Positions 14,802 through 26,943 of a DNA stretch of 64,000 nt are shown piece by piece; the stretch's first letter is position 1, and each line of letters begins with the position of its first letter. The notes below the pieces were generated by a model. It saw only the letters and a program-made list of their open reading frames with translations, was not told the origin of the DNA and made no database searches. Source of the DNA: Glandiceps talaboti (lineage: Eukaryota > Hemichordata > Enteropneusta > Spengelidae); NCBI RefSeq assembly GCF_964340395.1, contig NC_135569.1:11561019-11625018 (forward strand), read 5' to 3'. The translations under genes and the position numbers were made by a program.

Positions 14802-15761
14802 GCATGCAGAATGGATACATCTGGCTTACTATTTCTATTTACAATTCAACATAAATGTTTTATAGTTATTTATATCATAGACCCTACACTTGGGTGTTAC
14901 TTGTCTGTGGTTTATATGTATATTGGTAGTATGTGTTTGATGAAATGACTTTTGACATCATATGTTAATTCTAACATAAAACCTAAGTCAACAAACATGA
15001 CATTCCTGTCATGGAGGCTGTTACAAACAGGGTTACCATTACTCAGCTTGTAGAGAGGAAACATAGCATCAAATGAAGTCTATGGTGCCAATCATGGCAT
15101 TCTTTTCATACAGTCTTTAAGACTTTTGTGTCTTCATTTTTCAATATACCAGTAACTGTATTTAGGTATGACATTCAGTAATATGTCATAACACTGTACA
15201 TAGCATGTAAGACCATATACAACATAATAATGTTGAACATTCCAAAATAAAATTTCCTTGATCATATCTCAAAAATGTTGGGTACATCTTACATCTGTAT
15301 CTAACATAACAAAACACTATTTTCATTTAATATATACTTGCTTTGTTTGTATAATATCAATATTGACAACATGAAAAGTTTACACTCTAACTTGTCAAAA
15401 CGTTGGTGTCACAGTTATATATGTGTACTATAGGCTCACATCATCCAGGGCAATTTATGTGTAGAATGATGTATTTGAGAAAGATTGAGACATCACAAAC
15501 AGATAAAGTTGCATATTTCAATATTAAAATTTATTTACATTTAACAGTTTTGTATTTACAATGATTGTATCCTTGTATAAAAAATAGCTATCATAGAAGT
15601 CTATACTTACTACACTTGAATTATTGAGCAAATTAAATCTAGTCATATTTCTCAATAAGGGAAACAAAAAGTATAAATATTAATAAGAAGTTTATATTTG
15701 TTTACTTTATTTTTTTGCTGCCATTATTTACATTAAGCTTTTCACTTTGTCATACCTGTAC

Positions 15762-15774
15762 AATAAAGTTTATT
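15762..15774. terminator. Back-to-back poly(A) signals
   Basis: AATAAA (15762-15767, plus) is followed after one base by TTTATT (15769-15774), which reads AATAAA on the minus strand. It lies between the convergent ARF-like and UBL-ARM genes and could serve both, though another plus-strand AATAAA near 15246 is closer to the ARF-like stop. Confidence 0.4.
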
Positions 15775-16726
15775 TCATTTCACTAGGCTATTGACTGTTT
15801 CTTTGCACAGTTTTACAGTTACAGTGAAAAGAGAAAGCCTCAGATGTGAAGGACAGTGAGTCCAACCTTTGCAATGTTTGATTAACACAAAAAGACCTAT
15901 TGTATCACCCTAGCACTGCTCTCTGTGTTCTCAATACTCCATTTTGTGTGGTTATTCAATAGATTGGGATAAATAACACAACTGAATCTACAGAAATAGT
16001 TGAGTTCTTTTCAGTCTCTAAAAACCTTTGTACAGCGTTTTACATATATTGGTGTCTGTCTGTCTTGCCACACTACAAGATTATGATTGGTCACAATTTA
16101 GTAGATAATATACAATCTTTGTATATTTCCAAGTACCACATAATTTTACACATTGATATAGCAACTTTCATTGTTACAAACCACGGCCTGTTTTACGGCA
16201 AAGTTCTTAACGAGCCTCCCACCTGGGTAGAAATAATAACTCTGGTTTGCGAGAATGAGTAGTTTTCAACAATGAAATAGTGCTCAACATGCACAATTAT
16301 CATACTAGGCACAGACCTGTAATGGTACAAGCCTTCTTACTTCCCTCGGTTCCCTAGACAGCATGCAATTCATGCTGCTACAAAGCAAACAGGATGGTAT
16401 TCTTCATATAAACAATCTTTATCCTATCAAGTCCCCATTCACACATGGATCGGCTGAGACACAGCAGTTAAATTTTATACAAGGACTTTAGATAAACTGC
16501 ACTTGAACCAGCAATGTGCAGATTATGATCAAGCCCCTCTAAACATCAAACTTAGCAGGATCTGTACATTAAGTTTCACTAATTCTACCATAAACCCTAC
16601 ATCGTGTCGGGTTTATGATTCTACTGATTTACATATACAAATGCATATCACTATCAGCCTCCATTGGAGTGAGTTTTTCTCCCTCCCTCCCTCCCTCCCA
16701 CTATGAAATACTGGTGTCATTGAACC

Positions 16727-16766
16727 CCCCCCCCCCCCCCCCCAAAAAAAAAAAAAAAAAAAAAAA
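16727..16766 (+). repeat. Poly-C/poly-A homopolymer block
   Basis: About 17 C followed by more than 20 A, preceded by (CCCT)n at 16679-16699. Confidence 0.9.
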
Positions 16767-18203
16767 TCCACACAAATGCACTTTTAAAAGACATGTACAT
16801 AATTCTATAAATACTATGGTTGATGGAATGTACATGAAAAGTACAATCTTTACATCTGTAAAGTTGCAACAAATATTTCTTTCAAACAAGTGGACGGGTA
16901 ATAGTTGAACAGGAGTAAATCAGAGCCTATGTCAACAAATGCCAAAAAGAGCTAGTAAGTTTTTACATTTCTAACTGTATTGTATTTCTACTAGTCTATA
17001 TGCTATCTGTGGCTTCAAATCTCAAGATCTCTCTTCACTGTCTAGCTCAATGAGAAACCATGAACCAAAAGTTGTTCATGCAAATGAGTAAACCACTACT
17101 GTTAGAATGATGTAAACAATGTACAAGTAGCATCATGTTATGACAAATATACCATATTTGGACACAAACATACCATATTTGGACATTATGTAACTGTAGC
17201 TATAAACACTAACTTGTCATTGGGCAGAATTGTGTGATTGATTAACAAAGGCATGATGTTAATGACTGTGTGGGTGGCTTCATTTGAATTTGATATTTCA
17301 TCTCAGGACCTCATTTAGCTAGATATGAGAAGAGATTCAAAGCCATGGATAGCCTCTAGACTATATTTCTACTGTATTAAAAGATTACTTTATAAAAAGA
17401 CGATATAAATACATGTGTTTGGTGATATCTGTACAAAAATATGTAAATGTTTACCCTGTCACAATCAGTATGCATTGTCATCATAGTAGAAATGACTGAT
17501 TTTGACACAGTGTGTTGGGACGTAGCTAAGTTTATAAAGAGCAGGTAAAAGTAGGCAGTTACAGGGATGGCATCAATAACCTGGATGCTCATTTACCAAC
17601 TTACCCAGCTATATAGCCAGTCATACAGAGAATTTAGTTGGTAATTAACAAGACACTTAGTAACTTTGAAAACAGTTTTACTGGAGTCACCACATGAATC
17701 AAGTTACAAGTGCTTTTCTATGGTATAGGAGAAACTATTTCATGTAGAGGTTGTACACAATTGAGTATTCAGTACGTCTTCATTACCTGCTTTGCCAACA
17801 TATTTCAGTAAGCTTTCATTTTCTAGCATTATGTGTAAATGAAGAAGAAAGTCCACCTACAATTGGGCATTTAAATTCATTTAATCAAAACCCATACACC
17901 ATCAAAACATCCACCCCAGGCCTCCAAAATAATTAGTAAGTCTATCAGATGTTTATATAAACATTGCAGTGCTGCTAGATTAAATGGCAACATTAGTTTC
18001 AGAAGTGTCTTGTTAATCATCAGATGAAATCTCAGAGTGGGAGCAATATGCAAGTCCTTGTTTGTAACTCAATAAATGTACGTTTTCATAGAAATGTAAA
18101 TGAAGCACTGACTTCCATGAGATTATGGTGATATAGTTGATAGTATATTTCCTTCAGTCTACTATGATCTTACTTAATTAAATCACTATGGTTAAGTTTT
18201 AGT

Positions 18204-21200
18204 CTAAGATGCGTTAGATTGTAGACTGGCTCTACTACCCATGATAGGTTTTCTGATACTTGATAGAGAACCCATGCTGTCAGAACTAGACGCATGCGCA
18301 GGTTGAGCTCGGAAGAAGTCGTCATTTGCAAATATCTGAATGCCTTCATCTGCCATATTCCAAGCATCTCTATCTGTTGCATTCTCACGCACATATGTCA
18401 ACACGTCCTGTAGACCTAGCTCCTTAGCACGGATACTAAGAAACAAAGAAATATACAATCTTGGATTAGAATTACAAAGACTTGTTCTTTAAGAAGTGCT
18501 TTATTCCATCTGCTGTAAAACTTTTAAACTTGGACTCGGCAAAGAGTAAATGCAATTTTTAATTAGTCTCAGTCATTTTTCTGTAGCACAAGCAAGCACT
18601 TTTATTTTTTAACTGGATGTATACCTTTAGTTTTATATTGTTTTGTGCCTGTATGCATATCATGTCTTTTATTACATTTGATTTTTGTCTGGTGTCAAGA
18701 CGAATTTACATGTTTTATGGACAATAACGTATATCTAATCTAATCTAATCTAATTCAATTCTGTATAAAACTTGGACCAAATTAATACTTACGCTAGACT
18801 TGGTTCTTCTACAGTGGATAGTATAATCTTGACTACAACTTTCTGTAGGATTGGATCTGTTGTCTTAGCAAACTGAGATAAAGAATCCTTTAGACTTTCC
18901 TTATCCAATAACTGAGTACAGGTCTGTAAACAAAGGTTAATAGTCATGTAAGTTTACATGGAAAAAAAAAGCACTCAGAAAAAAAGTTTGGGGGGCCCTA
19001 GTATTAGGCAATCTTGTCTGTAAGGTCACATGTTCTAAAGAGCGAGTCAATCTGTTGACAGACAATATATTCATAAAAATTTCTGTTTCTTATTCCTATT
19101 TCGGGTTGACATGATAGTACTTCTCTTTCTTTCATTCTTTCTTTTTCTTTCTTTCTGGTGAACTCAAAAAATAAAATCACGAAGTTCATTTAGGAAGACA
19201 TCACCAAGCATATATAAACAGTGAGACCATATTGCAACTTACATCTGTGTTCTCTGCATAGTATAACAAGATCTTTCCAGCCAATAGATAAATCTCTTCA
19301 TTCAGAGTTGTAGTTGCCAAACTCAACAAGATATCCAACATACTCTCCTGTGTACAAAATAAAAGTGAGAGTTCAATAATTTCAATCAGGGACACTGAGT
19401 GACTATTGCTTTTCATTCATAAACATTCATTACTATCCCTACCTGATAGAATATGACATCTGCACTTTCAATGGCTATCAATTCTAAAGTCTGTAACTAT
19501 GTACATACCTGGTAGAATATGACATCAGCACTTTCAATGGCTATCAATTCTAAAGTCTGTAAGGCCAGTCTCTGTGTCTCATCGTCGTTACTCTTACAAA
19601 GCTCTGTTAATGCAATAGCTGTAAGATAAAACATATCAAAGTAATATTAAGATAAAGACTGTGAAATAATTACTGTGATCTGTGTTCTATCTGTGATATT
19701 GATGAGATCATGTATATGACAAAGGACAGGTTTGAACCTGAAGTAGTTTCGCAACTTAGCATGCAACTTATGGAAAATATCACATCTATTTGGTACTGAG
19801 TTTGCTATCAATGGCATTAGGTCAAATACACATCTGTATAATGGAATACATTATTCCAAATAATTCACAATAGCTACATGTACTTTTCTGTAAGTCGCAA
19901 ACATCTCTTATGGTTTATACTTGCAACCCATCTGACAACTTTATACTAGAGTAGATGCAGTAAGAGAATGTTCAGATTCTCTGTGAATGACTATATATAA
20001 TTGCCCAGTTAGCAGGTAGTCTACCACGGTTCCCCAGTCATTTTACCACGGTTCCCAAACACAATTATGGTAGCGTGTATGGGAAATTATGCAACGTTTA
20101 CCCTATTTCTCCTACCTCGGTTCCCCAATCTTAGCAAGGACATTGATTACTTTTTTATTACTCTAAAAGCAAGTCCTCACAATCTCACTGTCACTATTCA
20201 AAACGATGGTTATGGAGGGGGGGGGGGGGGGTGTTTCAGGACATACAACTACTTTTATCATGCTTGATTGTCAATAATAGCTTATATGACCTACCTGGTG
20301 TATTCATATGTGCCATTTGTGCACGTATGTCAGCGTTAAATGCCAATTCCAGGAATATACCAGCAACGATTCTCTGTGTCGTAATAGTACCCATCTTTGC
20401 AGCATGTGCTAAGTCTTCCATTCCTCTATCTGAGACGACCTGTGCTTTGTTTTCTTCTGAGTCAGACACGATATATGACAGTGCTGTAGATGCTTCCTGT
20501 ACGATACGTGGATCATTGCTATGAAGTAGTGTAGTCAAGGTACTTAGACCACCCATCTCAACAAATTGGTCCTGTGAAAGGTTATCAAATAATCTTTTTA
20601 TTTCAAGAGAATCACAATAGACATTGTTTACATGACTAAAACTACTGACAGCCAGAATTGTACACAGGGTAGTTACTCTCATGAAATTGATTGTGCACTG
20701 TAGTATAATCAATCACGCAATCATTTGATCAATCAATCAATCAACCAATCAAAAAACCAATCAAGCAGTCAAGCAATGAATAAATCAATTGATCAATCAA
20801 TCAAACAAATAATCAATGGATCAAATTATTGATCAATCAACAAAATAAATGGTTATTCATCTGTTCTTTTGGCATCCAACATTTCACAATAACCAAGCAG
20901 CTGAAAACTTCCATTCTGATCAATGTCACATGATAGTTGTAATAACTACAAACCTGTATAGCTGGAACTGTTAATAATTCTGCCATGGCTTCTGCTGCAT
21001 ATTCCTGTGTTGCTTCATCTTGTGATAAACCGAGAGAAATCAACACTTCCAACCTGACAGGAAACAACACAATATGCTGTGATTGTCAAGCACACAAACT
21101 AACCAACAGACTCATCAGTAAACCGAACTAAAGAACAGTCTTATGTAATTGCAGTCTGGTTGGCTGTGTTAATTTAAGTGGTACACAGTATTGAATATGG

Positions 21201-24200
21201 AATGTGGAGGTTCATATGGGATTTTTTGTGTTAGTGTGTACCATAATTTATATGGTGTTTCATGCATTGGTTTAGTAGTTGGTCTACGATTTGATTTATG
21301 TGGTCATTCATGTGGGACTTTTTGTGTTAGTCAGTGTCATGATTTATGCAGTGGTTCATATGCCAGTTTATGTGGCTGTCAATGACATCATTATTTAGTG
21401 ATCTATGTAATGCTCTGTAGTGATTCAAGTTTGGTTTATGTGATGGCTTATTGAAATGGTTGGAAGCAAGTTTAATATGTTGACTCATTTGTTATTAAAA
21501 TCACAGTGGTTATTATGGTAGTCTTTAGGTCACAAATAATTGGTGAACCATGTGATGGTCTATGTACACCACATACATAGACCATCACATGGTTAACCAA
21601 TTATGCCATAGTGACAAGGCAGCCCTTGTTTTGACAATATCAAACCCTATACTTACCCTCCTTCTGTAACAATTCTAAATTTACTATCATCACCAGTAGT
21701 AGCCAGTGTTGCTAACTCAAACGCTGCATTGCGTTGTTCCTTTATCCTGAAAATAATTTACATCAAGGATGATAAATAAACGAGTATACTGCGTTGAGTT
21801 GGGTTGGGATGAGATATTTGTGCATGTATGTACATGTATACAATAGATGAGAAAGCAAGTCTATGATGTACAATTTTATTAACTAAACTGACTAGATGTG
21901 ATATCTGACCTTGTCAGCTGGGTATAAGATATTAATGCAGTGTTTATATTCATGTACAAAGATATAAACCATAACCATATCTTCTAGTAAGACCCAGATC
22001 TTTACTTGGAAGGTTGCGGAACAAACATCGAGGATGACAGCTAGTACCTCTGGCGTGCAGCGCTCAGGCAAGTCCTTACTGCCTTTGGTGCTATGTGCTT
22101 GTTTTTTAAAGTTAGTAGAATTGCCTGAAGGTCTACTATTCTCTGTAAATGTCAGTGTAATGAACGCATCTGTGATTTTATAATTTGAGATGTTTTCTAT
22201 ATACCCAACACTAGTATCTCAGCGTACAGGCTTACCTTCCAGATTTAGCAGATGCAATAACTTTCTCGATGTCTCTTGTCATCACGAGAAGTTTCTCCAG
22301 AATATCTCCAGCTTCAAAACGGAAATTATGAAGCAACATCCAGGAGAGAACATTGGAGATGAACACAAAGATGAAATGGATAGCAAAGAAGACGACGGAA
22401 TATACTACATGGTGTGAACAACTATCGGAGAATTGTGTACAGCCATGGTTCTGTAAAAGATAAAAATAAAAATAGATTAGATATACGTACAAATCTTAGG
22501 TTAATGAAACAGTCTTGGTTGGTAAATGATGAAATGCATTATTCTGTTAAAAATACATCAAACATGGAAATCTGAACTCAGGCCTTTCCTTTCATGTACT
22601 GTACAACCCTTAACATTGAAGTAAAGTACTTTCTGTACCTATCATACTCATTTATAGCATTTATATCAAGTGTAAAATGTTATGTGTTGTGTGATGCATG
22701 GACAAAGTTAGTGTGCTGACACTACAAATATGAATTGTATATGCTTATACAATGGTAGAAAAAAATGTTTCACTTGACTGTTATGAGTTGTAATGCATGG
22801 ACAAAGTTAGTGTGTTGACACTATAAATATAAATTGTATATTCTGATACAATGATAGAAGCTAATGTTTTACTTGAATGTTATGAGTTGTAATGCATGGA
22901 CAAAGTTAGTGTGTTGACACTGTATATACTGATACAATGATAGAAACCTTACCATTATTTGTAGTAGTATATTTATAGCCAATCCTAACGATACACCAAA
23001 CACAGCAAATGATACAATACCATACATAATCATGAATCTCTTATGCCTGTAATAAAAATAAATAACAACACCATTACTATGGATAATTATACCTTCAAAC
23101 TGAACACGATAATTGAAAAATCCCTCTTCTGTATGGCAAGAAGCTGGCAAGCTAAAAGCTGAACTGGAAGATTCATTACTGTTGGCATTATATGCATTAT
23201 ATGTTCATCCTGGTTATGAAGTGTAGCAATGTTAGTAAGATTCTGGTGTGTCAGACAAAATGTAGCAATATTACTAAGATATATGTCAAGGTAGGCAATA
23301 TACTTGTAGCATTATTGACCCAATAGGGAACTTGCAATCCAGACTGAGCATGCTCAGATGCAAAGGACTACGGGATTATCTGTGGTTATCATAATACCTA
23401 ATCTGGAGCTACCGATGAAATAAACCTCCCACAATTGTCAGGGTGTAACTATGAATTGATCATTTGTAGTTGCAAACTATGTAACAGTATTGTTTACAAT
23501 ACCAATTCATTAGTATTTATTATCACATTTCCCATGATGCAACATTCAACATGGCAGGTTTGCAAGTTCCCAATTGTAATTACTGATAGTGAACTTACCA
23601 GAACCCTGCCACTCCTACAAATCCAATCAGATGTGAATATGAAGGACATTGTGTGACGGCAAAGAGGAAGAAAACAAATATCCAGATAGCTGCATACCAA
23701 TACACAGTAAATATAGCAAGGAATGCCGATAGAAAATGGATGTACATCATTCCCTGTAAATAATTAGAGAAATGAAATATTGATATTAAAAAGTGATTAG
23801 ATAGGCTGTATAATCAGCAGTTTTAAAAATATCAATGATGTACAAAAATATCTGAGTATGTGTGTTTGTTTATGATATCATTACATTCAAAGCTGAGGTA
23901 GAGTGACATATACAATTACAAGTGGAACTGACAAGAACTCTGATAACTGATAGTTTGTACATCTAGGATACATAAACACAGTAGTGGTCAATTTGTAAAC
24001 ATGAAAGAGACTGGTCACTTTATTTCTTCAAAGTGACTTGCAGAATTCATTCTTTTTTATTGACTTAATTTTCCTATCATAGCAATACATCTTGATATAC
24101 AATGCACTAAACCTGTCATGTTCCTACCTGGAAATCCATCAACATATGTTCTCTCCATTTCAGTTTACCAACTTCCTGTTCCAGAGCTGACTTGACGTCT

Positions 24201-25940
24201 GTGTTATAACCAGGTCCCATATCTAGACCAAGTCCCATATTAGATTGTAAATCCAGGAAAGACTGTATACCAAAACAAAAGTGTTTAGCTTGTAAGTTTT
24301 ACAGTTGGATTTATGCCTCAGATGGTAGTCATGAATACATGTATGTTCATATCTTTCATTGTATTCACTACAAATCATTTTAGCCTGGAATTAATGCAGG
24401 GGTTGGGTTGGGTTTTTGAATATCCTTGTACTGTGGGCCCTTATCAACTACATAGGGCTAATAATTTGTTGACATGTTACTGTGACTCCGTGTTATTGTG
24501 ATGTCCCGAGCATTGCAGTAACACATCAACAAATGATTAGCCCTACGTACTTGATAAAGGCTCACAGTACAAATTATGCAGTAGATATCGGTACATACAA
24601 AACAGCCCTTTTAGCAATGTGATGCTCTGAGGACTGTGCAAGTCTATTCCCCATCATCAAAATCCCCAATCACCTGGATTCTACACTAAATCCGTTTGCA
24701 CTACAAGAGTGAAGATTCCACAATGACCAGACCATGAATGACACCACATCAAAATAAACTTACCTCACTTCTTTTGGCCATAGGAACCATTTTAATAATG
24801 GAGTTGTCAATAATTTTGTAGTCTTCAATACTGTATGCATCTCGTAAATATTGCCCTTTGTAGCGAAATCTGAACTGATGATCACCTCGTCCAAGTTCAT
24901 GTAGAATATGTAAAATCTGGGCTCTGATTCTGGCTATAGTATCTGTGGCAGCACATTGTAGAACGAAGGTCTTGAACTGGAAAAAAATTCACTTTTCATC
25001 ATTTCTCAGTTTTATGATTTATTTTTATAAACAAGCCTGTCTAGGCCTAACAAAAAAATTGTGTGGTTCCAATTACGATCAATTATAGAATTGGTGGGGT
25101 AGCTAGATTTTTTAATTTTATTTTTAATATGTGAGTGTCTAGTTCAGGTAGTTTATGTTTTCTGTTGTTTTTCCATATGGTCTCTGTGTTATTGGTTTCT
25201 TCTCATCAGATGTACAGCCATTGCAGATTGACATGTGTAAATGTTATACTCAATAATTTTGTGAGCAAGATCAACACCACACCACAAACACTGTGAAACG
25301 AGTATTTGTGATAGTTGATTGAAGTTGAACACCTGTTGCATGTGTAGATAATATGACATATTTGAAAACTGTGTCTTAAATTTAAGTTGTGATTATACAT
25401 ATCGTAATTTTATTTACAAAATAAAAAAACACCCCTGAATTGTACACCTCCACGGTTTACCATCACAGTCACGCGTTATTGCTATATTGGGTCTTTCTCT
25501 AGAGTAGAATGTACAAGTTAATTTGGTGTCCGATGTCTTGCTGTTGGGAATGTTGATTGTTGTGTAGTCTGTACTAGATACTCTAAACTACAGATAAATA
25601 TTTGTTTATCGTCATGGACAATAACCTAATAGCTACAATAATAGTTTTACATACAGACAGTAAGAAATATAACGTCTGGACGCTGATAGGGTGAACAGAC
25701 AGTAATAAAGAGACAAGACTACTACTACTTGCCGAGTTAAAATGTAAACATAATATGCATTATGCATATGTATATGTATCTCGACTCGAGGAAATCACAA
25801 CATTCACCACTTGCTAAATGGGAATCAAAATTTAGTACTTTCGATCGCAATCGGTGACTAATCACTTGAGTGTTTGGTGGATCGTGCAACCAGTCTTTCC
25901 AACTTACCGGAAAAGCGTTGCTTTCAATATACAGCAACAT
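18204..25940 (-). CDS. Ubiquitin-like, multi-transmembrane, Armadillo-repeat protein, complete; family not recognised
   Basis: Thirteen exons (25940-25908, 24976-24764, 24262-24128, 23753-23599, 23046-22953, 22450-22236, 21746-21657, 21053-20954, 20571-20295, 19618-19509, 19347-19243, 18923-18793, 18435-18204) join in phase to 629 residues. Residues 1-80 look like a ubiquitin fold (MLLYIES...FKTFVLQC...RFRYKGQYLRDA..IEDYKIIDNSIIKMV). A polar linker follows to 127. Residues 128-265 contain three to four hydrophobic segments (SAFLAIFTVYWYAAIWIFVF; YGIVSFAVFGVSLGLAINIL; VYSVVFFAIHFIFVFISNVL). From about 282 to 575 are Armadillo-type helices (GGLSTLTTLLHSNDPRIVQE, EASTALSYIVSD, EYAAEAMAELLTVPAIQ, LALQTLELIAIESADVIF). 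The end is serine-rich (SSSDSMGSLSSIRK). I cannot name an orthologue. An ER or endosomal membrane protein with both UBL and ARM parts in the cytosol is an inference. Confidence 0.85.
19441..19497 (-). repeat. Copy of UBL-ARM exon-10 end with splice donor
   Basis: The last part of exon 10 (19509-19562) is repeated 66 bp downstream at 19443-19496 with three base differences in 54 positions. The copy encodes the same 16 residues (TLELIAIESADVIFYQ), is preceded by TTACAG and is followed by its own donor GTAGGG. The 18-bp spacer between copies is too short to be an intron and contains a stop codon. Confidence 0.85.
20030..20130. repeat. Diverged dispersed repeat related to 57990-58090
   Basis: Both places share the order cccagtcatttta, ggttc, atggt, ggttcccca and tcttgg/tctttgg-like blocks. 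The resemblance is partial and the element class unknown. Confidence 0.35.
20700..20850 (+). repeat. Degenerate (ATCA)n tract
   Basis: Imperfect repeats of atcaatcaatca in the intron between UBL-ARM exons 8 and 9. Confidence 0.8.
21537..21603. repeat. Near-perfect 30-bp stem hairpin
   Basis: The arm 21537-21566 (starting taattggtgaaccatgtgat) pairs with 21574-21603 at 29 of 30 positions across a 7-nt loop. It lies in the intron between UBL-ARM exons 7 and 8. Confidence 0.9.
22679..22945 (+). repeat. About 100-bp tandem repeat, three copies
   Basis: The unit contains gttatgtgttgtgtgatgca or close variants, then tggacaaagttagtgtg and ttgacactataaatat. The copies start near 22679, 22783 and 22881; the third is shortened. 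It lies in the intron before UBL-ARM exon 6. Confidence 0.85.
23322..23575. mobile_element. MITE family B, copy 2 (254 bp)
   Basis: It starts AATAGGGAACTTG (23322-23334) and ends CAAGTTCCCAATT (23563-23575). The inside aligns along its whole length with 7699-7950 (gactgagcatgctcagatgc, cccatgatgcaacattca). Confidence 0.85.
24428..24570. repeat. Foldback inverted repeat
   Basis: The arm from 24428 (gtactgtgggcccttatcaa...gggctaat) matches the reverse complement of the arm ending at 24570 (attagccctacgtacttgat...cacagtac) with scattered mismatches. It lies in a UBL-ARM intron. Confidence 0.75.
25041..25208 (+). mobile_element. MITE family A, truncated copy
   Basis: It starts with the terminal repeat aggcctaac...ttgtgtggttcc, which matches the reverse complement of the right ends of the copies at 43457-43812 and 44783-45150, then runs into the shared internal blocks and stops at about 25208. 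Confidence 0.75.
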
Positions 25941-26042
25941 CTTTGTTACGCTTTGCTTCGTGTGTGATGCTGTTGGTTTTCCTTCAGTACGTCTTCAAGT
26001 CGCCATTTCTATGAGTAATGAAATGCAAATTTATGCTTCCCC

Positions 26043-26050
26043 TGACGTCA
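26043..26050. promoter_or_regulatory. Perfect CRE palindrome
   Basis: TGACGTCA, the full CREB/CREM/ATF site, lies about 100 bp upstream of the UBL-ARM start codon and upstream of the presumed PRDM9 first exon. Confidence 0.5.
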
Positions 26051-26571
26051 TGGTTGCTATAACATTAACCACCGCTAACGCAAGAGGGCGATATTTGGCG
26101 GAAAACTTTATTTTGTGAAAGCGAGGTTGCAGACGACAACCACAAGAAATACGCACGCACGGAATATGGTGATTTACATCGTCGTCCTCTAAACTTGACT
26201 GAAAAGTGTTTTTTTTTCACTGAAAGCGCTATAAGGTAAGCAATTTGATGAAGTTACAACGTACCTTGTCGTGCTAGTTACTCCCTTTGACGAATTGCAT
26301 GGCATTTCACCAGTATGCTTTATAAATTTCAGAAGACATGAAACGCCTCCTATTTTTTTCGGGTTTGGAAAAAATGTACGATAATTTTTTTGAATAAACA
26401 TCGAAATACTAGTAATATGAACGATAATTTGGTATAGGATAAAATTACAAAACTGTGTCAACAAAGTCTATTTAAGATTTCTCTCTAAGTTCTGTATCGT
26501 TCAGAAACTGCAAAATTCAGTAATTTTCATCACTACAACTTAAGTCCGTCAAATTTTTTTAATAAGGTGAT

Positions 26572-26648
26572 TTTTTTTGAATTTTTGTATTCAAGGTATA
26601 ATATAAGCTATAACAATTTTATACCTTGAATACAAAAATTCAAAAAAA
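26572..26648. repeat. Perfect 29-bp stem hairpin in PRDM9 leader intron
   Basis: The arm 26572-26600 (gaatttttgtattcaaggta within it) is exactly complementary to 26620-26648, with a 19-nt loop. Confidence 0.95.
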
Positions 26649-26943
26649 CCAAGACGGTTGTCAGCGAGTTGTTAGTTTATGGAATAAAACTATCACTGAA
26701 ATTTTGAAAATGGTGAAAATTAAACCCATCATTTTGAAATTACACATTCTTTGAATCTTTCTCTTGAAAAAAACAACACAACACCATCAAAATAAAAAAA
26801 TAAAAATACACACCATCATTCTGATCTCATTCTCGAATTAATAAATGATTTTGTTGACATAACCAATAATTTAAAATTACAGGGTCAGTTTGATACTACT
26901 GAAAATCCCGACATCAGTTACCGTTATCAGAATATCACCAACA

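Larger units (their letters stand above)
14776..18203. other. Intergenic region between convergent ARF-like and UBL-ARM genes
   Basis: No coding exon is seen. It holds the 3' UTRs of both genes, a back-to-back poly(A) signal pair at 15762-15774 and a C-run followed by an A-run at 16727-16766. Short open frames here have no exon signals or family resemblance. Confidence 0.7.
25941..26943. promoter_or_regulatory. Probable bidirectional promoter and 5' leader of UBL-ARM and PRDM9
   Basis: One kilobase lies between divergent start codons. It holds a perfect CRE palindrome TGACGTCA (26043-26050) and an E2F-like TTTGGCGGAAA (26094-26104). A likely untranslated first PRDM9 exon ends at 26235 (ctataag then gtaagc), and its second exon opens at 26883 after ttacag, so 26236-26882 would be a leader intron. 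Transcription starts cannot be placed from sequence. Confidence 0.5.
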
